The notes under the pieces were generated by a model that was not told the DNA's origin, did no database searches, and worked only from the letters and a program-made list of their open reading frames with translations. 64,000 nucleotides of DNA from Actimicrobium antarcticum. Lineage in GTDB: Bacteria > Pseudomonadota > Gammaproteobacteria > Burkholderiales > Burkholderiaceae_D. Below, piece by piece: positions 1-7,734 of the stretch. The position numbers and the translations under genes were made by a program. Position 1 is the stretch's first letter. Each line of letters begins with the position of its first letter. The stretch lies in NCBI RefSeq assembly GCF_039536745.1, contig NZ_BAAAZE010000013.1, positions 206,831 through 270,830 of the forward strand, written 5' to 3'.

Positions 1-298
1 TCGACAGCGAACGCTTGGGCAATCCGGCGGCGCGCATGAGGTCGGTTGCCCGCGAGACGTCCAGTTCGCGTACCGTCAGCGTTATGCCTTCTTTCGCGGT
101 GACTTTCTTTGCCTCAATGCCGTTGTGCCTGAGCAAGGCAACAATTTCATTGGCATCGGTGTCGTGCAGATTGGTTTCCAGATTGGCGATCTGGCTGCAA
201 CCCCATAGCAGTGTGAGCAAGACCGCCTGTAGCAGCCACCGTGTAGCTGTACGAAAAGTACAGATGGCATCGAGTCGCGCGAGATGGACAGGGCACAT
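1..298 (-). CDS. sctJ: SctJ/HrcJ-type T3SS inner-ring lipoprotein (3' end cut by window)
   Basis: This is the N-terminal 99 codons of the YscJ/HrcJ/PrgK family lipoprotein, which builds the inner-membrane ring of the type III secretion basal body. A hydrophobic stretch ends in a lipobox-like L-W-G-C (about residues 30-35), giving a lipid-modified cysteine after signal peptidase II. After it come the family hallmarks NLxxxDANEIVALLRxxGI and a segment matching the first ring-building domain. The start ATG lies only 3 nt after the sctI stop, so the two are cotranscribed. The leader before the hydrophobic core is rather long, but no later in-frame start fits. The C-terminal domain and membrane anchor lie outside the window. 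Confidence 0.88.
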   Translation of the reverse strand, partial: MCPVHLARLDAICTFRTATRWLLQAVLLTLLWGCSQIANLETNLHDTDANEIVALLRHNGIEAKKVTAKEGITLTVRELDVSRATDLMRAAGLPKRSLS

Positions 299-301
299 GA
301 T

Positions 302-706
302 TTATTGCATCCGTGTGAGCTGGTCCACCGAGGTCGATGCCTTGGAAATGGTCTTGGAAACAACCTGAACGCGGTTTTGATAATCGTTGAGCGCCAGCAT
401 TGCCTTCATCATGACCATCTGGTCACCGGTCTGGGTGGCATGCTCCAGCATTCTGGAGACATATTGCTGATCCTTTTGCACCTCGCTGGCCAGTTCGGTG
501 GCCCGGCCGACAATGCGACCAGACAACGATGTTTTGTCTGATCCTGCATCGGCAGGGGTTATGCCTGGCGCGGATGGTAAGTGGCGCTGCATGGCCTGTT
601 CGAAAGCCATCGTATCGGCGCGAGTGGGCGAGTTGTATTCGATCCGCACATTCGATGGTTCAACGGGGGAAGTACGCGCAAGACTCACTGGGCTGACGGA
701 TTCCAT
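302..706 (-). CDS. sctI: SctI (YscI/HrpB-type) T3SS inner rod protein
   Basis: A 134-residue protein placed directly before sctJ, as in other hrp/bsc-type clusters. The N-terminal half is polar and disordered-looking. The C-terminal half (about residues 60-134) is a helical segment with KDQQYVSRMLEHATQTGDQ, then MVMMKAMLALNDYQNRVQVV and a terminal helix, the pattern of YscI/HrpB rod proteins that polymerise inside the basal body and link it to the needle. An AAGG ribosome binding site sits 7 nt before the ATG. Family assignment rests on this C-terminal pattern plus synteny. Confidence 0.85.
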   Translation of the reverse strand: MESVSPVSLARTSPVEPSNVRIEYNSPTRADTMAFEQAMQRHLPSAPGITPADAGSDKTSLSGRIVGRATELASEVQKDQQYVSRMLEHATQTGDQMVMMKAMLALNDYQNRVQVVSKTISKASTSVDQLTRMQ

Positions 707-995
707 GGCGGTGCCTTTTTAAAAGACTGTAAAAATCAGATGGGCAGTGCGTAGAGGTGTAGCGTGGACGGCGATCGGATCGATTTGATCGGCGTCATGT
801 TTGATGATGTTGGCGTATTGCCAATAGTGCGGTACATCAAAAAAATTGCTGTGACAAAAAATTTAATCAGTTTGTCGTCAGGGCCGCAATTACCGACATT
901 TTTCGTCGGCCCCTCCATTCGCCTGGTCCGCGGCAATCCTTCAGCATGTCGACGATGTGATGGCGTCAATGGATTTTTTGCTGCCGCGATCACTA

Positions 996-1466
996 CTAAT
1001 GCTTGTTCCAGGTGTCCGATGATCTCGATGCGCGTGCGGCCTGTGCATCTGCCTGGGCTGCGACGTCGCCAGCGGCTTTGGTCTCGATATCCAAAGCATG
1101 CCGAAGATTCTGTCCAAATGCGGCGATCAGGTCTGAGGTTGCAGTGGGAATGTTGCTGGTATTGCTATTTTGAACGTTCGTGACTTGTTGGCTATTGTTA
1201 GTTGCGGGTAAGCCAGCAGGTTTTTTAGTTTTGTTATTGGCGGTTGTAATGTTGGGTTGCGAATTCTTGTTTTTATTCCAGGCTGAAAGCAAGCGATTGC
1301 GACCGCCGTTGTCGCTTCCGCCACCAAGTCGTGCATTGAAAGGTTGTGATGAACCCAGTCGAATCGGAGCCGGTTGCGCTGGTGCGACGTGGACCTGCTC
1401 GCCGCTAGTTCCAGCCGGTGACACTTGCGCTATCCCAACCGGTGAACTCCCGTTAACAGTGTCCAT
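996..1466 (-). CDS. Hypothetical Asn/Ser/Gln-rich protein upstream of the T3SS genes
   Basis: A 156-residue protein of unknown family. Residues 1-45 are rich in Pro, Gly and Ala. Residues 60-110 are a low-complexity Asn/Thr/Lys/Gln segment. The C-terminus (about 110-156) is a probable amphipathic helix with repeated Ala and Gln. It has no signal peptide, no membrane segment and no cysteine. The DNA, especially 1190-1290, is visibly more A+T-rich than the housekeeping genes around it, as is common for type III secretion loci. A GAGGTAGG ribosome binding site lies 4 nt before the ATG. Position and composition would suit a secreted T3SS component (pilin, needle or translocator accessory), but I cannot assign a function from sequence. 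Confidence 0.6.
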   Translation of the reverse strand: MDTVNGSSPVGIAQVSPAGTSGEQVHVAPAQPAPIRLGSSQPFNARLGGGSDNGGRNRLLSAWNKNKNSQPNITTANNKTKKPAGLPATNNSQQVTNVQNSNTSNIPTATSDLIAAFGQNLRHALDIETKAAGDVAAQADAQAARASRSSDTWNKH

Positions 1467-1835
1467 ATAACCTACCTCATTGAAGTCGAAGCGCTAAATT
1501 TGCGGAATATTTCGGAGGTGCTTACGTATTAATAGTTAGCGCCATTACAAACTCTGTGGCGAAGCGCTGTCGCGCAGTTCCAATGTTTTTATAAAAGGTT
1601 GAGTACAAGTAAATCAGGATGGCCGCCTAGATCACCACTATCGCCAGCGTCGCCGCTTCCTCGCGCGCTCACCGGAGCGGCTCCCGGAATCAGGTTTGCC
1701 GAACTGCATGCAGGTACCTCTTTGCCAAAGCATTCATGCCTGTTTGCGTCGGCACCATCTCGTCCCCGACAGCATGATTACTTTTTTTCCCTGCTGGTGG
1801 CATAATGCAAACCATTCTCATTGAGGCGCATCCAC
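1467..1835. other. Divergent intergenic region, T3SS-linked gene / feoA
   Basis: About 370 bases without a convincing gene. It carries the upstream region of the leftward 996-1466 gene on one side and the feo promoter with its Fur box on the other. A 68-codon open frame at 1599-1805 has no ribosome binding site and no family resemblance. Confidence 0.6.
1801..1819 (+). promoter_or_regulatory. Fur box at the feoAB promoter
   Basis: The 19-mer cataatgcaaaccattctc matches the classical Fur consensus GATAATGATAATCATTATC at 14 of 19 positions. It overlaps a possible -10 element (CATAAT, 1801-1806) and ends 16 nt before the feoA ATG. Fe(II)-Fur binding here would block transcription of feoAB when iron is sufficient. 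Confidence 0.7.
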
Positions 1836-2099
1836 ATGCATCCTGCTCTTTCCCTGTCTACCTTACGCATCGGCGAATTCGCCACGATTTCGGGTCTGGA
1901 TGCGCAAAACGAGCTGTACCTGCGCCTGACGGCAATGGGGTTGCGGATCGGCAAGCAAGTTCAATTGCTGCGCTCGGCGGCTTTCTCGGGTCCATTGCAC
2001 GTTCGTGTCGGCACCACCGACATCATGCTCAGAAAAACCGAAGCAGCGCGGGTGCAAGTTACTGCGGTCATTCCTGCCGGAGCGTCGATAGCGTCATGA
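1836..2099 (+). CDS. feoA: FeoA ferrous iron transport accessory protein
   Basis: An 87-residue SH3-like protein of the FeoA family, a small cytoplasmic partner of FeoB. Family features are the opening segment with LRIGEFATISGL, the central LYLRLTAMGLRIGKQV, and the terminal strand with VRVGTTDIMLRKTEAARVQV. The ATG at 1836 is preferred over upstream starts because GAGG lies 9 nt before it. The stop overlaps the feoB start in an ATGA, indicating translational coupling. Confidence 0.95.
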   Translation: MHPALSLSTLRIGEFATISGLDAQNELYLRLTAMGLRIGKQVQLLRSAAFSGPLHVRVGTTDIMLRKTEAARVQVTAVIPAGASIAS

Positions 2100-3883
2100 A
2101 ACGCATTGCATTGCTGGGCATGCCGAATGCCGGCAAATCGACTTTTTTCAATCGCCTGACGGGCGCTTCAGCGCGGGTGGGTAACTGGCCCGGTATTACC
2201 GTCGACCTGCTTGGTGCAAAAGTATTGATCGGTGCCAGCATGGTCGACGTGGTCGACTTGCCGGGCATTTACGATCTGCAGGGGTTTTCCGAGGACGAGG
2301 AAGTGGTGCGCCGTTTCCTCTCCAGCAATCCCGTCGATCTCGCACTGGTGATCCTCAACACTGCCCAAATTGAACGGCAGCTTAGTCTGGTGCTGCAACT
2401 AAAAAACCTCGGCGTGCCGATGGTGGTGCTGCTGAACATGTCGGACGAGGCCAAAAAACTGGGCATCACGATTGACACCAAGCAGCTCTCCACGATGCTC
2501 GACTGTCCTGTGACGCTGGTCTCCGCAAAATACGGTAACGGTTACCAGGGCGCTTACCAACTGATTCAGAAGGCACTGAGCACCGCGCGTCCGCCGGTCT
2601 CCATCAACCTTGCCAGCAGCCCGCTGAACGAAGCCGAGCTGGAATCGTCGATGGCGCAGATCGTCGGCGCTTCGGTGCAAATCCCCGCGCACGCATCGGA
2701 TCAGTTGACACAAAAAATGGATCGGGTTCTGTTGCACCCGGTCGCGGGCATGCCGATTTTCTTCTTCATCATGTTCCTGCTTTTTCAGGGCATCTTCATT
2801 CTTGGCAAGCCTGTTCAGGATGGCGTTGCCTGGTTGTTGCAACTCTTTCGTACCTCGGCACTTGAGCCCTTGATGGCAGGGCTGCCGGCGCCGATCACTG
2901 GTTTGCTACTCGACGGAATCTACAATGGCGTCGGCACCGTGGCCAGTTTCGTGCCGCTGATCGTACTGTTTTTTCTGTTCATGGCGCTCGTTGAAGATAG
3001 CGGTTACCTCTCGCGCGCGGCCTTCCTGATGGATGCGCTGATGGCCAAGCTCGGGCTGGACGGGCGCAGTTTCGTGATGGTGCTGATGGGGTTCGGCTGC
3101 AACGTGCCGGCCTTGATGGGAACGCGCGTGATGCGCTCGCGACCGTTGCGGTTGCTGACGATGCTGGTGATACCGTTCTCGCTTTGCTCGGCGCGGTTGC
3201 AGGTCTTCGTGTTTTTCATCGCAGCGCTGTTCACGCCGCGGCAAGCGCCGCTGGTGCTGTTCAGCCTGTACCTGATGAGTTTTGCCACAACTTTATTGAG
3301 CGCACTGCTGTTCAAATCGAAGTTCGTCAACAGCGAACCCTTCATACTTGAAATGCCGCCGTACCGCTTTCCGACATGGCGCCAACTGGTGCTGCGCGGT
3401 TGGCAGGAAGTGCATCACTTCATGCATCGGGCCACGAAATTCATCATTCTGGGTGTGGTGCTGGTGTACGTCCTGACCAATTTCCCAACCAATGTCGCAC
3501 CCGCCAGCAGTGGCACTGTTGCCGGCTGGCTCGGCCATAGTCTGGCACCGATACTGGACCCGATCGGCATCAACCTGCAATTGGCGATTGCGCTGATTTT
3601 CGGCTTCGTTGCCAAGGAAATCGTGATCGGTTCGCTGGCAGTTATTTACGGACTTGATGGCAGCGCGCTGATGAGCACCATGGCGACCCAGATCGACTGG
3701 GTGCAGGCCTACAGTTTCATGCTGTTCACGCTGATCTACACGCCGTGCCTGTCGACCATCGCCACCATTCGTACCGAGTCCCGCAGCATGTCGTTCACGC
3801 TGCTTGCCCTGGTGTGGCCGTTGACGCTGGCGTGGGTCGTGAGCTTTGTGTTTTATCGCTCTGCACGGGCGCTGGGGTATTAG
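2096..3883 (+). CDS. feoB: FeoB ferrous iron transporter (short form)
   Basis: A 595-residue inner-membrane Fe(II) transporter. The N-terminal G domain has G1 GMPNAGKS (8-15), the switch segment GNWPGITVD, G3 DLPG (54-57), G4 NMSD (114-117) and a G5-like SAKYG. The membrane part begins near residue 215 and carries both Gate motifs, including the stretch with GFGCNVPALMGTRVM, where the conserved cysteine lies. The protein is clearly shorter than the roughly 770-residue enterobacterial form, with a compact linker and a short C-terminus. No feoC follows. The true start is the ATG overlapping feoA; the same frame is open further upstream through feoA but is not coding there. Confidence 0.95.
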   Translation: MKRIALLGMPNAGKSTFFNRLTGASARVGNWPGITVDLLGAKVLIGASMVDVVDLPGIYDLQGFSEDEEVVRRFLSSNPVDLALVILNTAQIERQLSLVLQLKNLGVPMVVLLNMSDEAKKLGITIDTKQLSTMLDCPVTLVSAKYGNGYQGAYQLIQKALSTARPPVSINLASSPLNEAELESSMAQIVGASVQIPAHASDQLTQKMDRVLLHPVAGMPIFFFIMFLLFQGIFILGKPVQDGVAWLLQLFRTSALEPLMAGLPAPITGLLLDGIYNGVGTVASFVPLIVLFFLFMALVEDSGYLSRAAFLMDALMAKLGLDGRSFVMVLMGFGCNVPALMGTRVMRSRPLRLLTMLVIPFSLCSARLQVFVFFIAALFTPRQAPLVLFSLYLMSFATTLLSALLFKSKFVNSEPFILEMPPYRFPTWRQLVLRGWQEVHHFMHRATKFIILGVVLVYVLTNFPTNVAPASSGTVAGWLGHSLAPILDPIGINLQLAIALIFGFVAKEIVIGSLAVIYGLDGSALMSTMATQIDWVQAYSFMLFTLIYTPCLSTIATIRTESRSMSFTLLALVWPLTLAWVVSFVFYRSARALGY

Positions 3884-3885
3884 TC

Positions 3886-3906
3886 CGGCAGGCTCCCTGC
3901 CTGCCG
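3886..3906. terminator. Stem-loop between convergent feoB and winged-helix gene
   Basis: CGGCAGGC and GCCTGCCG form an 8-bp G+C-rich stem with a 5-nt loop in the 28-nt gap between the two convergent genes. There is no clear T-tract, so it may only partly terminate transcription or may act as an mRNA 3'-end stabiliser. Confidence 0.4.
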
Positions 3907-3911
3907 ACGCT

Positions 3912-4484
3912 TTACAGTGATGTTGCCGAACGCGCGGCCTGTTCGTACAAGCCTGACAGGATACGCAGGAAACGCGCCAGTTCGCTCAGCTCGAAGCTCT
4001 CGGTGCCGTCGCCGGTCAGGCCAGATACCAGTACCTGCTCGCGAATTTCAAAATAGCGCTTGCAGACTTCCTGTCCTTGCTCATTGGTGGAATACAGCAC
4101 TTCCTTCCCCCGTTTTTCGGTCTTCACGAGACCGAGTGCCTGCAATTTTTTCAGCGAATAATTGACGATATGCGTGTCCTCGATGTTGAGGATGAAGGCG
4201 ATATCCGCCAGTTTTTTCTCGCGTGCACGATGATTGATGTGATGCAAAACCAGTACATCGGTAATCGTCATGTCTTTCACGCCGACCGCTGAAATACAGC
4301 GCACTGCCCAGCGATTGAATGCGTTGCCGGCAATGATCATCCCGAATTCGAACTCGCTCAGTTCAGCACTGCGTCCCGAGGCCAGATGCGAGGACGACAC
4401 GATCGGTATTTTTGCCTGCCTTGCCGGCGGCAGAACGACCGCTTTGCTGTCGATGGTTTTTGGTTTTGCGGGTATGTTGGTCAT
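3912..4484 (-). CDS. Winged-helix (MarR-like) transcriptional regulator
   Basis: A 190-residue DNA-binding protein. Residues 1-40 are a polar leader. Residues 45-150 form a winged-helix domain with FEFGMIIAGNAFNRWAVRC, then ITDVLVLHHINHRAREKK, the recognition segment around LNIEDTHIVNYSLKKLQALGLV, and a wing EKRGKEVLYSTNEQG. The layout matches the predicted MarR-family regulators common in proteobacteria whose targets are mostly unknown. It converges on feoB, so it need not control iron uptake. No ligand-binding domain is visible apart from the C-terminal helix. Confidence 0.8.
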   Translation of the reverse strand: MTNIPAKPKTIDSKAVVLPPARQAKIPIVSSSHLASGRSAELSEFEFGMIIAGNAFNRWAVRCISAVGVKDMTITDVLVLHHINHRAREKKLADIAFILNIEDTHIVNYSLKKLQALGLVKTEKRGKEVLYSTNEQGQEVCKRYFEIREQVLVSGLTGDGTESFELSELARFLRILSGLYEQAARSATSL

Positions 4485-4873
4485 GTCTATCCTGTTCGGT
4501 ACGAAGTGTTAATCAAATGTCGTGAATAAAATCGACGCATGCGGGTTACTGCGGATTGATCCATGGCAGGACGATCCAGGCAGTTTAGTTGTTGCATGTT
4601 AACGCATGAGACGGGAATCCTGGCACGTTGCCGGTACTTTATCGGCAAAATGACAGCGCATTCAATAGAAAAAAGGCAGTGCATGGGGTGAGTTGGCGAA
4701 AAAAAACACTGACTTCGGTGATCAAATAAGTACTTTGGTTTATGAACTCTCATGATGAAATCGAGTCAGTCCGTTAGCATCGAGATGGTCGAATCTCCGG
4801 ATCTGGCTCTAACGATGCAAAAGGCGCAAACAATGCGCTATGTTTACCAACCCTCAAATGAAGGAAAATCCCC
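4485..4873. other. Divergent intergenic region
   Basis: About 390 bases between the winged-helix gene and the Cache protein gene. It holds the promoters of both. An 88-codon leftward frame (4487-4753) has no ribosome binding site and no protein-like composition. No clear operator was recognised. Confidence 0.5.
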
Positions 4874-5341
4874 ATGAAAAATTTGTTGAGAAGCCTGGTG
4901 TTGACTCTCTTTGCACTGACCATGACTGGCACTGCCCTGGCAGCCGAAAAAGGGTCACGCGAAGAAGCAGTCGCACTGGTCAAGAAGGCTGCAGCCTATC
5001 TGAAAGAAAACGGGAAAGAGAAGTCATTCGCCGAGTTCAACAAACCGGACGGGCCGTTTGTCGATCGGGATTTATACATTTTTGCCTATAGCGCCAACGG
5101 CGACGGTACCAATCTTGCACACGGCGCAAACGCGAAGCTGATCGGTAAAAATCTGATCGACTTGCGTGATGCCGATGGCAAGGCCATCGTCAAGAATTTC
5201 ATCGAAGTCGGCAATAGCAAGGCTGGCAACGGCTGGGTTGATTACAAGTGGCCTAATCCGGTCACAAAAGCGGTGGAGCAAAAGGCCAGCTACGTTGAAA
5301 AAGTGGGGGATGTCATTCTCGGTAGCGGCGTCTACAAATAA
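4874..5341 (+). CDS. Secreted single Cache-domain (sCache_2-like) protein
   Basis: A 155-residue protein with a Sec signal peptide (about residues 1-23, cleavage after ALA-A). The rest forms one Cache-type sensor domain: an N-terminal helix with EEAVALVKKAAAYLKENGKE, the core FAEFNKPDGPFVDRDLYIFAY, then HGANAKLIGKNLIDLRDADGK and the closing segment GNGWVDYKWPNPVTK. This fold is usually the extracellular part of chemoreceptors and kinases. Here it stands alone, so it is probably a periplasmic small-molecule binder. AAGGAAAA lies just before the ATG. The partner is not in the window. Confidence 0.85.
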   Translation: MKNLLRSLVLTLFALTMTGTALAAEKGSREEAVALVKKAAAYLKENGKEKSFAEFNKPDGPFVDRDLYIFAYSANGDGTNLAHGANAKLIGKNLIDLRDADGKAIVKNFIEVGNSKAGNGWVDYKWPNPVTKAVEQKASYVEKVGDVILGSGVYK

Positions 5342-5502
5342 GCATTTTCCGCCAGCCAGTGTTCCGGCTTTCGGTCACCAGTCGTTGTTGCAGGCGTCAG
5401 TAGCTGGCGTCTTCTGCTTGCGAGAACGACTGGTCGCCCAGTCACACGCTGGCCAATGATGCGTGAGCTGCGACGCAGATGCACGCAGCACGGATACAAG
5501 CG

Positions 5503-6033
5503 CTACTGGATGGCATTTCGCCACAGCGCGAACACCAGTAGCGTAAAAAATGCCGCGACGATGTCATCCCACATCACGCCAAATCCGCCCTTCAGATGGC
5601 GGTCGAAATAACCGATAGGCGGCGGCTTGACCATATCGAAAAAGCGGAACCACAGGAATGCCCAGCATTGCGTCTTGAAGCTCATCGGTGCAAGGAGTAA
5701 CAGCACGATCCAGAAGGCGACGATTTCATCAATCACCATACTGCCGTGGTCGGCAACGCCAAGATCCCGTCCGGTTTTTTCGCAGGCCCAGACGCCCACG
5801 ACAAAGGACAACAAAATCACCAGTGCCCAATGGGACGCAGTAAAAAAATCCGGCCAGCGCTGACTCAGCATAGTGAATGACAGCCACGCAAACAGCGTAC
5901 CGCTGGTTCCCGGCATGACTGGCGAGAGGCCGCTACCAAATCCCTGTGCAAGGATGTGTGCGGGATGGGCCAGCATGAAGCGACTGGTCGGTTTTTTGAT
6001 GCGGGCCGCCTGGCCTTGCTCCAGTGTCGTCAT
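5503..6033 (-). CDS. pgpA: Phosphatidylglycerophosphatase A
   Basis: A 176-residue inner-membrane phosphatase that dephosphorylates phosphatidylglycerol phosphate to phosphatidylglycerol. Family motifs are GFGSGLSPVMPGTSGT near residue 33, VADHGSMVIDEIVAFW near 95 and the C-terminal GGFGVMWDDIVAA. Several hydrophobic helices are present. Its ATG overlaps the thiL stop in an ATGA, an arrangement seen in many betaproteobacteria. Confidence 0.95.
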   Translation of the reverse strand: MTTLEQGQAARIKKPTSRFMLAHPAHILAQGFGSGLSPVMPGTSGTLFAWLSFTMLSQRWPDFFTASHWALVILLSFVVGVWACEKTGRDLGVADHGSMVIDEIVAFWIVLLLLAPMSFKTQCWAFLWFRFFDMVKPPPIGYFDRHLKGGFGVMWDDIVAAFFTLLVFALWRNAIQ

Positions 6034-6992
6034 GGTGTGGTGAAGTGGTCGAAAGAAGGAAACGACAAGGTCAGGGCGCGACCTTCGCTGTCGCTGATAC
6101 GCAGGCCTGGCACGCTGTCAATCTGGCCGATTCGCGTCACCGCTGTCTGCGCGCTGCTGGCTGCTTCGAGAACGGCGGCACGTTGCGCAACGGGCGCGGT
6201 AAAACACAATTCGTAATCATCTCCGCCCGCCAGGCAGTATTCACGTCGGAGGTCCGGCGATTGGGTTGCCAGCGCTGGGCCAGCCGGTAACATATCGATG
6301 TTCAGGGTCGCACCGACTGACGAGCGCGACAAAATATGTTTCAGATCGCCACCCAGGCCGTCGGAAATATCAATGGCAGCGCGGGCAATCCCGGTCAGCG
6401 CCATGCCGAGCGCAACGCGCGGTGTCGGCATGTCCATGCGCGGTGCTGCCAATGCGAGTGACTGACTATCCTGGTCGATCTCGCCGCGCCGGTAGGCCAG
6501 TGCCAGTCGAGCATCACCGAGCGTGCCTGATACCCACAGATCGTCACCGGCCTGCGCGGCATCTCGCCGCAGTGCGCCTTCGGCGGTAACCTCGCCAAAG
6601 ACCGTGATACAGATCACCAGCGGACCCTTGGTCGTGTCGCCGCCAACGAGCGTACAGCCATGCTGGTCGGCCAGTGCAAATAGTCCGGCCGAAAAGCCTT
6701 GCAGCCAGGCTTCATCGACTGACGGTAGCGACAATGCCAGCGTAAATCCCACTGGTTTGGCGCCCATCGCCGCCAGGTCGGACAGATTCACTGCGAGGCA
6801 TTTGTGACCAAGCGCAAACGGATTTGCTCCCGCAAGAAAGTGACGTCCCTCGACCAGCATGTCAGTAGAAATTACCTGCAAGTGGCGCGCAGGTTGCAGC
6901 AAGGCGCAGTCGTCGCCGATCCCGAGGACGACAGATGGGGTGCTGTGGTCAGGGCGGGTGAAGTAGTGCGCGATCAGATCGAATTCGGACAT
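6030..6992 (-). CDS. thiL: Thiamine-monophosphate kinase
   Basis: A 320-residue enzyme that phosphorylates thiamine monophosphate to thiamine pyrophosphate. It has the AIR-synthase fold: MSEFDLIAHYF at the N-terminus, the metal-binding GIGDDCALL, STDMLVEGRHF, the hinge NLSDLAAMGAKP, VGGDTTKGP and DISDGLGGD. I start it at 6992 rather than 7046 because the family begins with this MSEFDLI-type segment and because a TACAAT -10 box lies 6 nt upstream, inside the longer frame. That spacing suggests a leaderless mRNA. It is translationally coupled to pgpA. Confidence 0.93.
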   Translation of the reverse strand: MSEFDLIAHYFTRPDHSTPSVVLGIGDDCALLQPARHLQVISTDMLVEGRHFLAGANPFALGHKCLAVNLSDLAAMGAKPVGFTLALSLPSVDEAWLQGFSAGLFALADQHGCTLVGGDTTKGPLVICITVFGEVTAEGALRRDAAQAGDDLWVSGTLGDARLALAYRRGEIDQDSQSLALAAPRMDMPTPRVALGMALTGIARAAIDISDGLGGDLKHILSRSSVGATLNIDMLPAGPALATQSPDLRREYCLAGGDDYELCFTAPVAQRAAVLEAASSAQTAVTRIGQIDSVPGLRISDSEGRALTLSFPSFDHFTTP

Positions 6993-6998
6993 GGCGCC

Positions 6999-7004
6999 AT
7001 TGTA
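6999..7004 (-). promoter_or_regulatory. -10 element (TACAAT) for thiL-pgpA
   Basis: TACAAT on the minus strand ends 6 nt before the thiL ATG, so transcription would begin at or next to the start codon. The -35 region is weak, and no Shine-Dalgarno sequence is seen. Confidence 0.45.
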
Positions 7005-7182
7005 CCGAAGCGGCGGCGGATCGAAATATCGGGACTGGTCGGGCATTGCGTTTCTAATTCACCACGTCAGCGTTGGTGCATGTTTTGCGATCGTTGATGT
7101 TCCTCAAGCGCTGCACTTGCAGGCGTTTGCCTGGGGCATTTCTGCATAACATGAGCCTCACTTTCCACTCTCTTCCTGACTC

Positions 7183-7725
7183 ATGCAGCGACTGACTCCT
7201 GGCGGCTTTTCACTACTCGAGGTGTTGATCTCGGTGGTCGTTGTTTCCCTTGGTGTGCTGGGCGTGCTCGCCCTGTTGCTGACAACCATGCGGGCTGCGC
7301 AGAACGCCGACGCCGAGTCGGTCGCATTCAGTCTGGGCACCGAACTGGCGGAACAACTGCGCGGTGATGCCAGCCTGGTCAGCCTGATGGCGCGGTTTGA
7401 TTACGATGCAGCAGCCCCCGATAGCGCCAACAGCGCCGACAGCGCCGCCGTCAGTTGCTACGGACTCGCGGCGTCCTGCAGCACTGCGCAACTCGCGCTA
7501 TTCAACATGGAAGACTGGAAAGCCAGAATCAAGGCGCGGCTGCCAGCCGGACGAGTGCGGATTTGCCGCGACACCACGCCATGGCAAGAGTCCATCAAGG
7601 CCCTGCGCTGGGACTGTGATGCCAATGGGGTTTCCAGCGCGCCGCTCTGGATCAAGCTGGGCTGGCAAGACCGCATGGCTGGCAGTAATTCCTCTGCGCC
7701 GATGTTGGCGTTACATGCTGATTAG
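7183..7725 (+). CDS. pilV: Type IV pilus minor pilin PilV
   Basis: A 180-residue prepilin. The leader ends in GG before a class III cleavage site (GGFSLLEVLIS), with the conserved Phe+1 and Glu+5 and a hydrophobic N-terminal helix. It is followed by LRAAQNADAESVAFSLGTEL and a short C-terminal domain with paired cysteines, as in PilV. A Ser-Ala-Asn/Asp repeat is encoded near 7420-7445. First gene of a six-gene operon. Confidence 0.88.
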   Translation: MQRLTPGGFSLLEVLISVVVVSLGVLGVLALLLTTMRAAQNADAESVAFSLGTELAEQLRGDASLVSLMARFDYDAAAPDSANSADSAAVSCYGLAASCSTAQLALFNMEDWKARIKARLPAGRVRICRDTTPWQESIKALRWDCDANGVSSAPLWIKLGWQDRMAGSNSSAPMLALHAD

Positions 7726-7734
7726 GCGTACCGG

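Noticed and set aside
736..993. Leftward 85-codon frame between sctI and the unknown protein
   Set aside because: No ribosome binding site, no family resemblance, and odd composition.
1805..2095. Upstream extension of the feoB frame through feoA
   Set aside because: The other frame encodes a clear FeoA, and FeoB begins naturally at MKRIALLGMPN with an ATGA overlap.
4487..4753. Leftward 88-codon frame upstream of the winged-helix gene
   Set aside because: Composition is not protein-like and it lies in a divergent promoter region.
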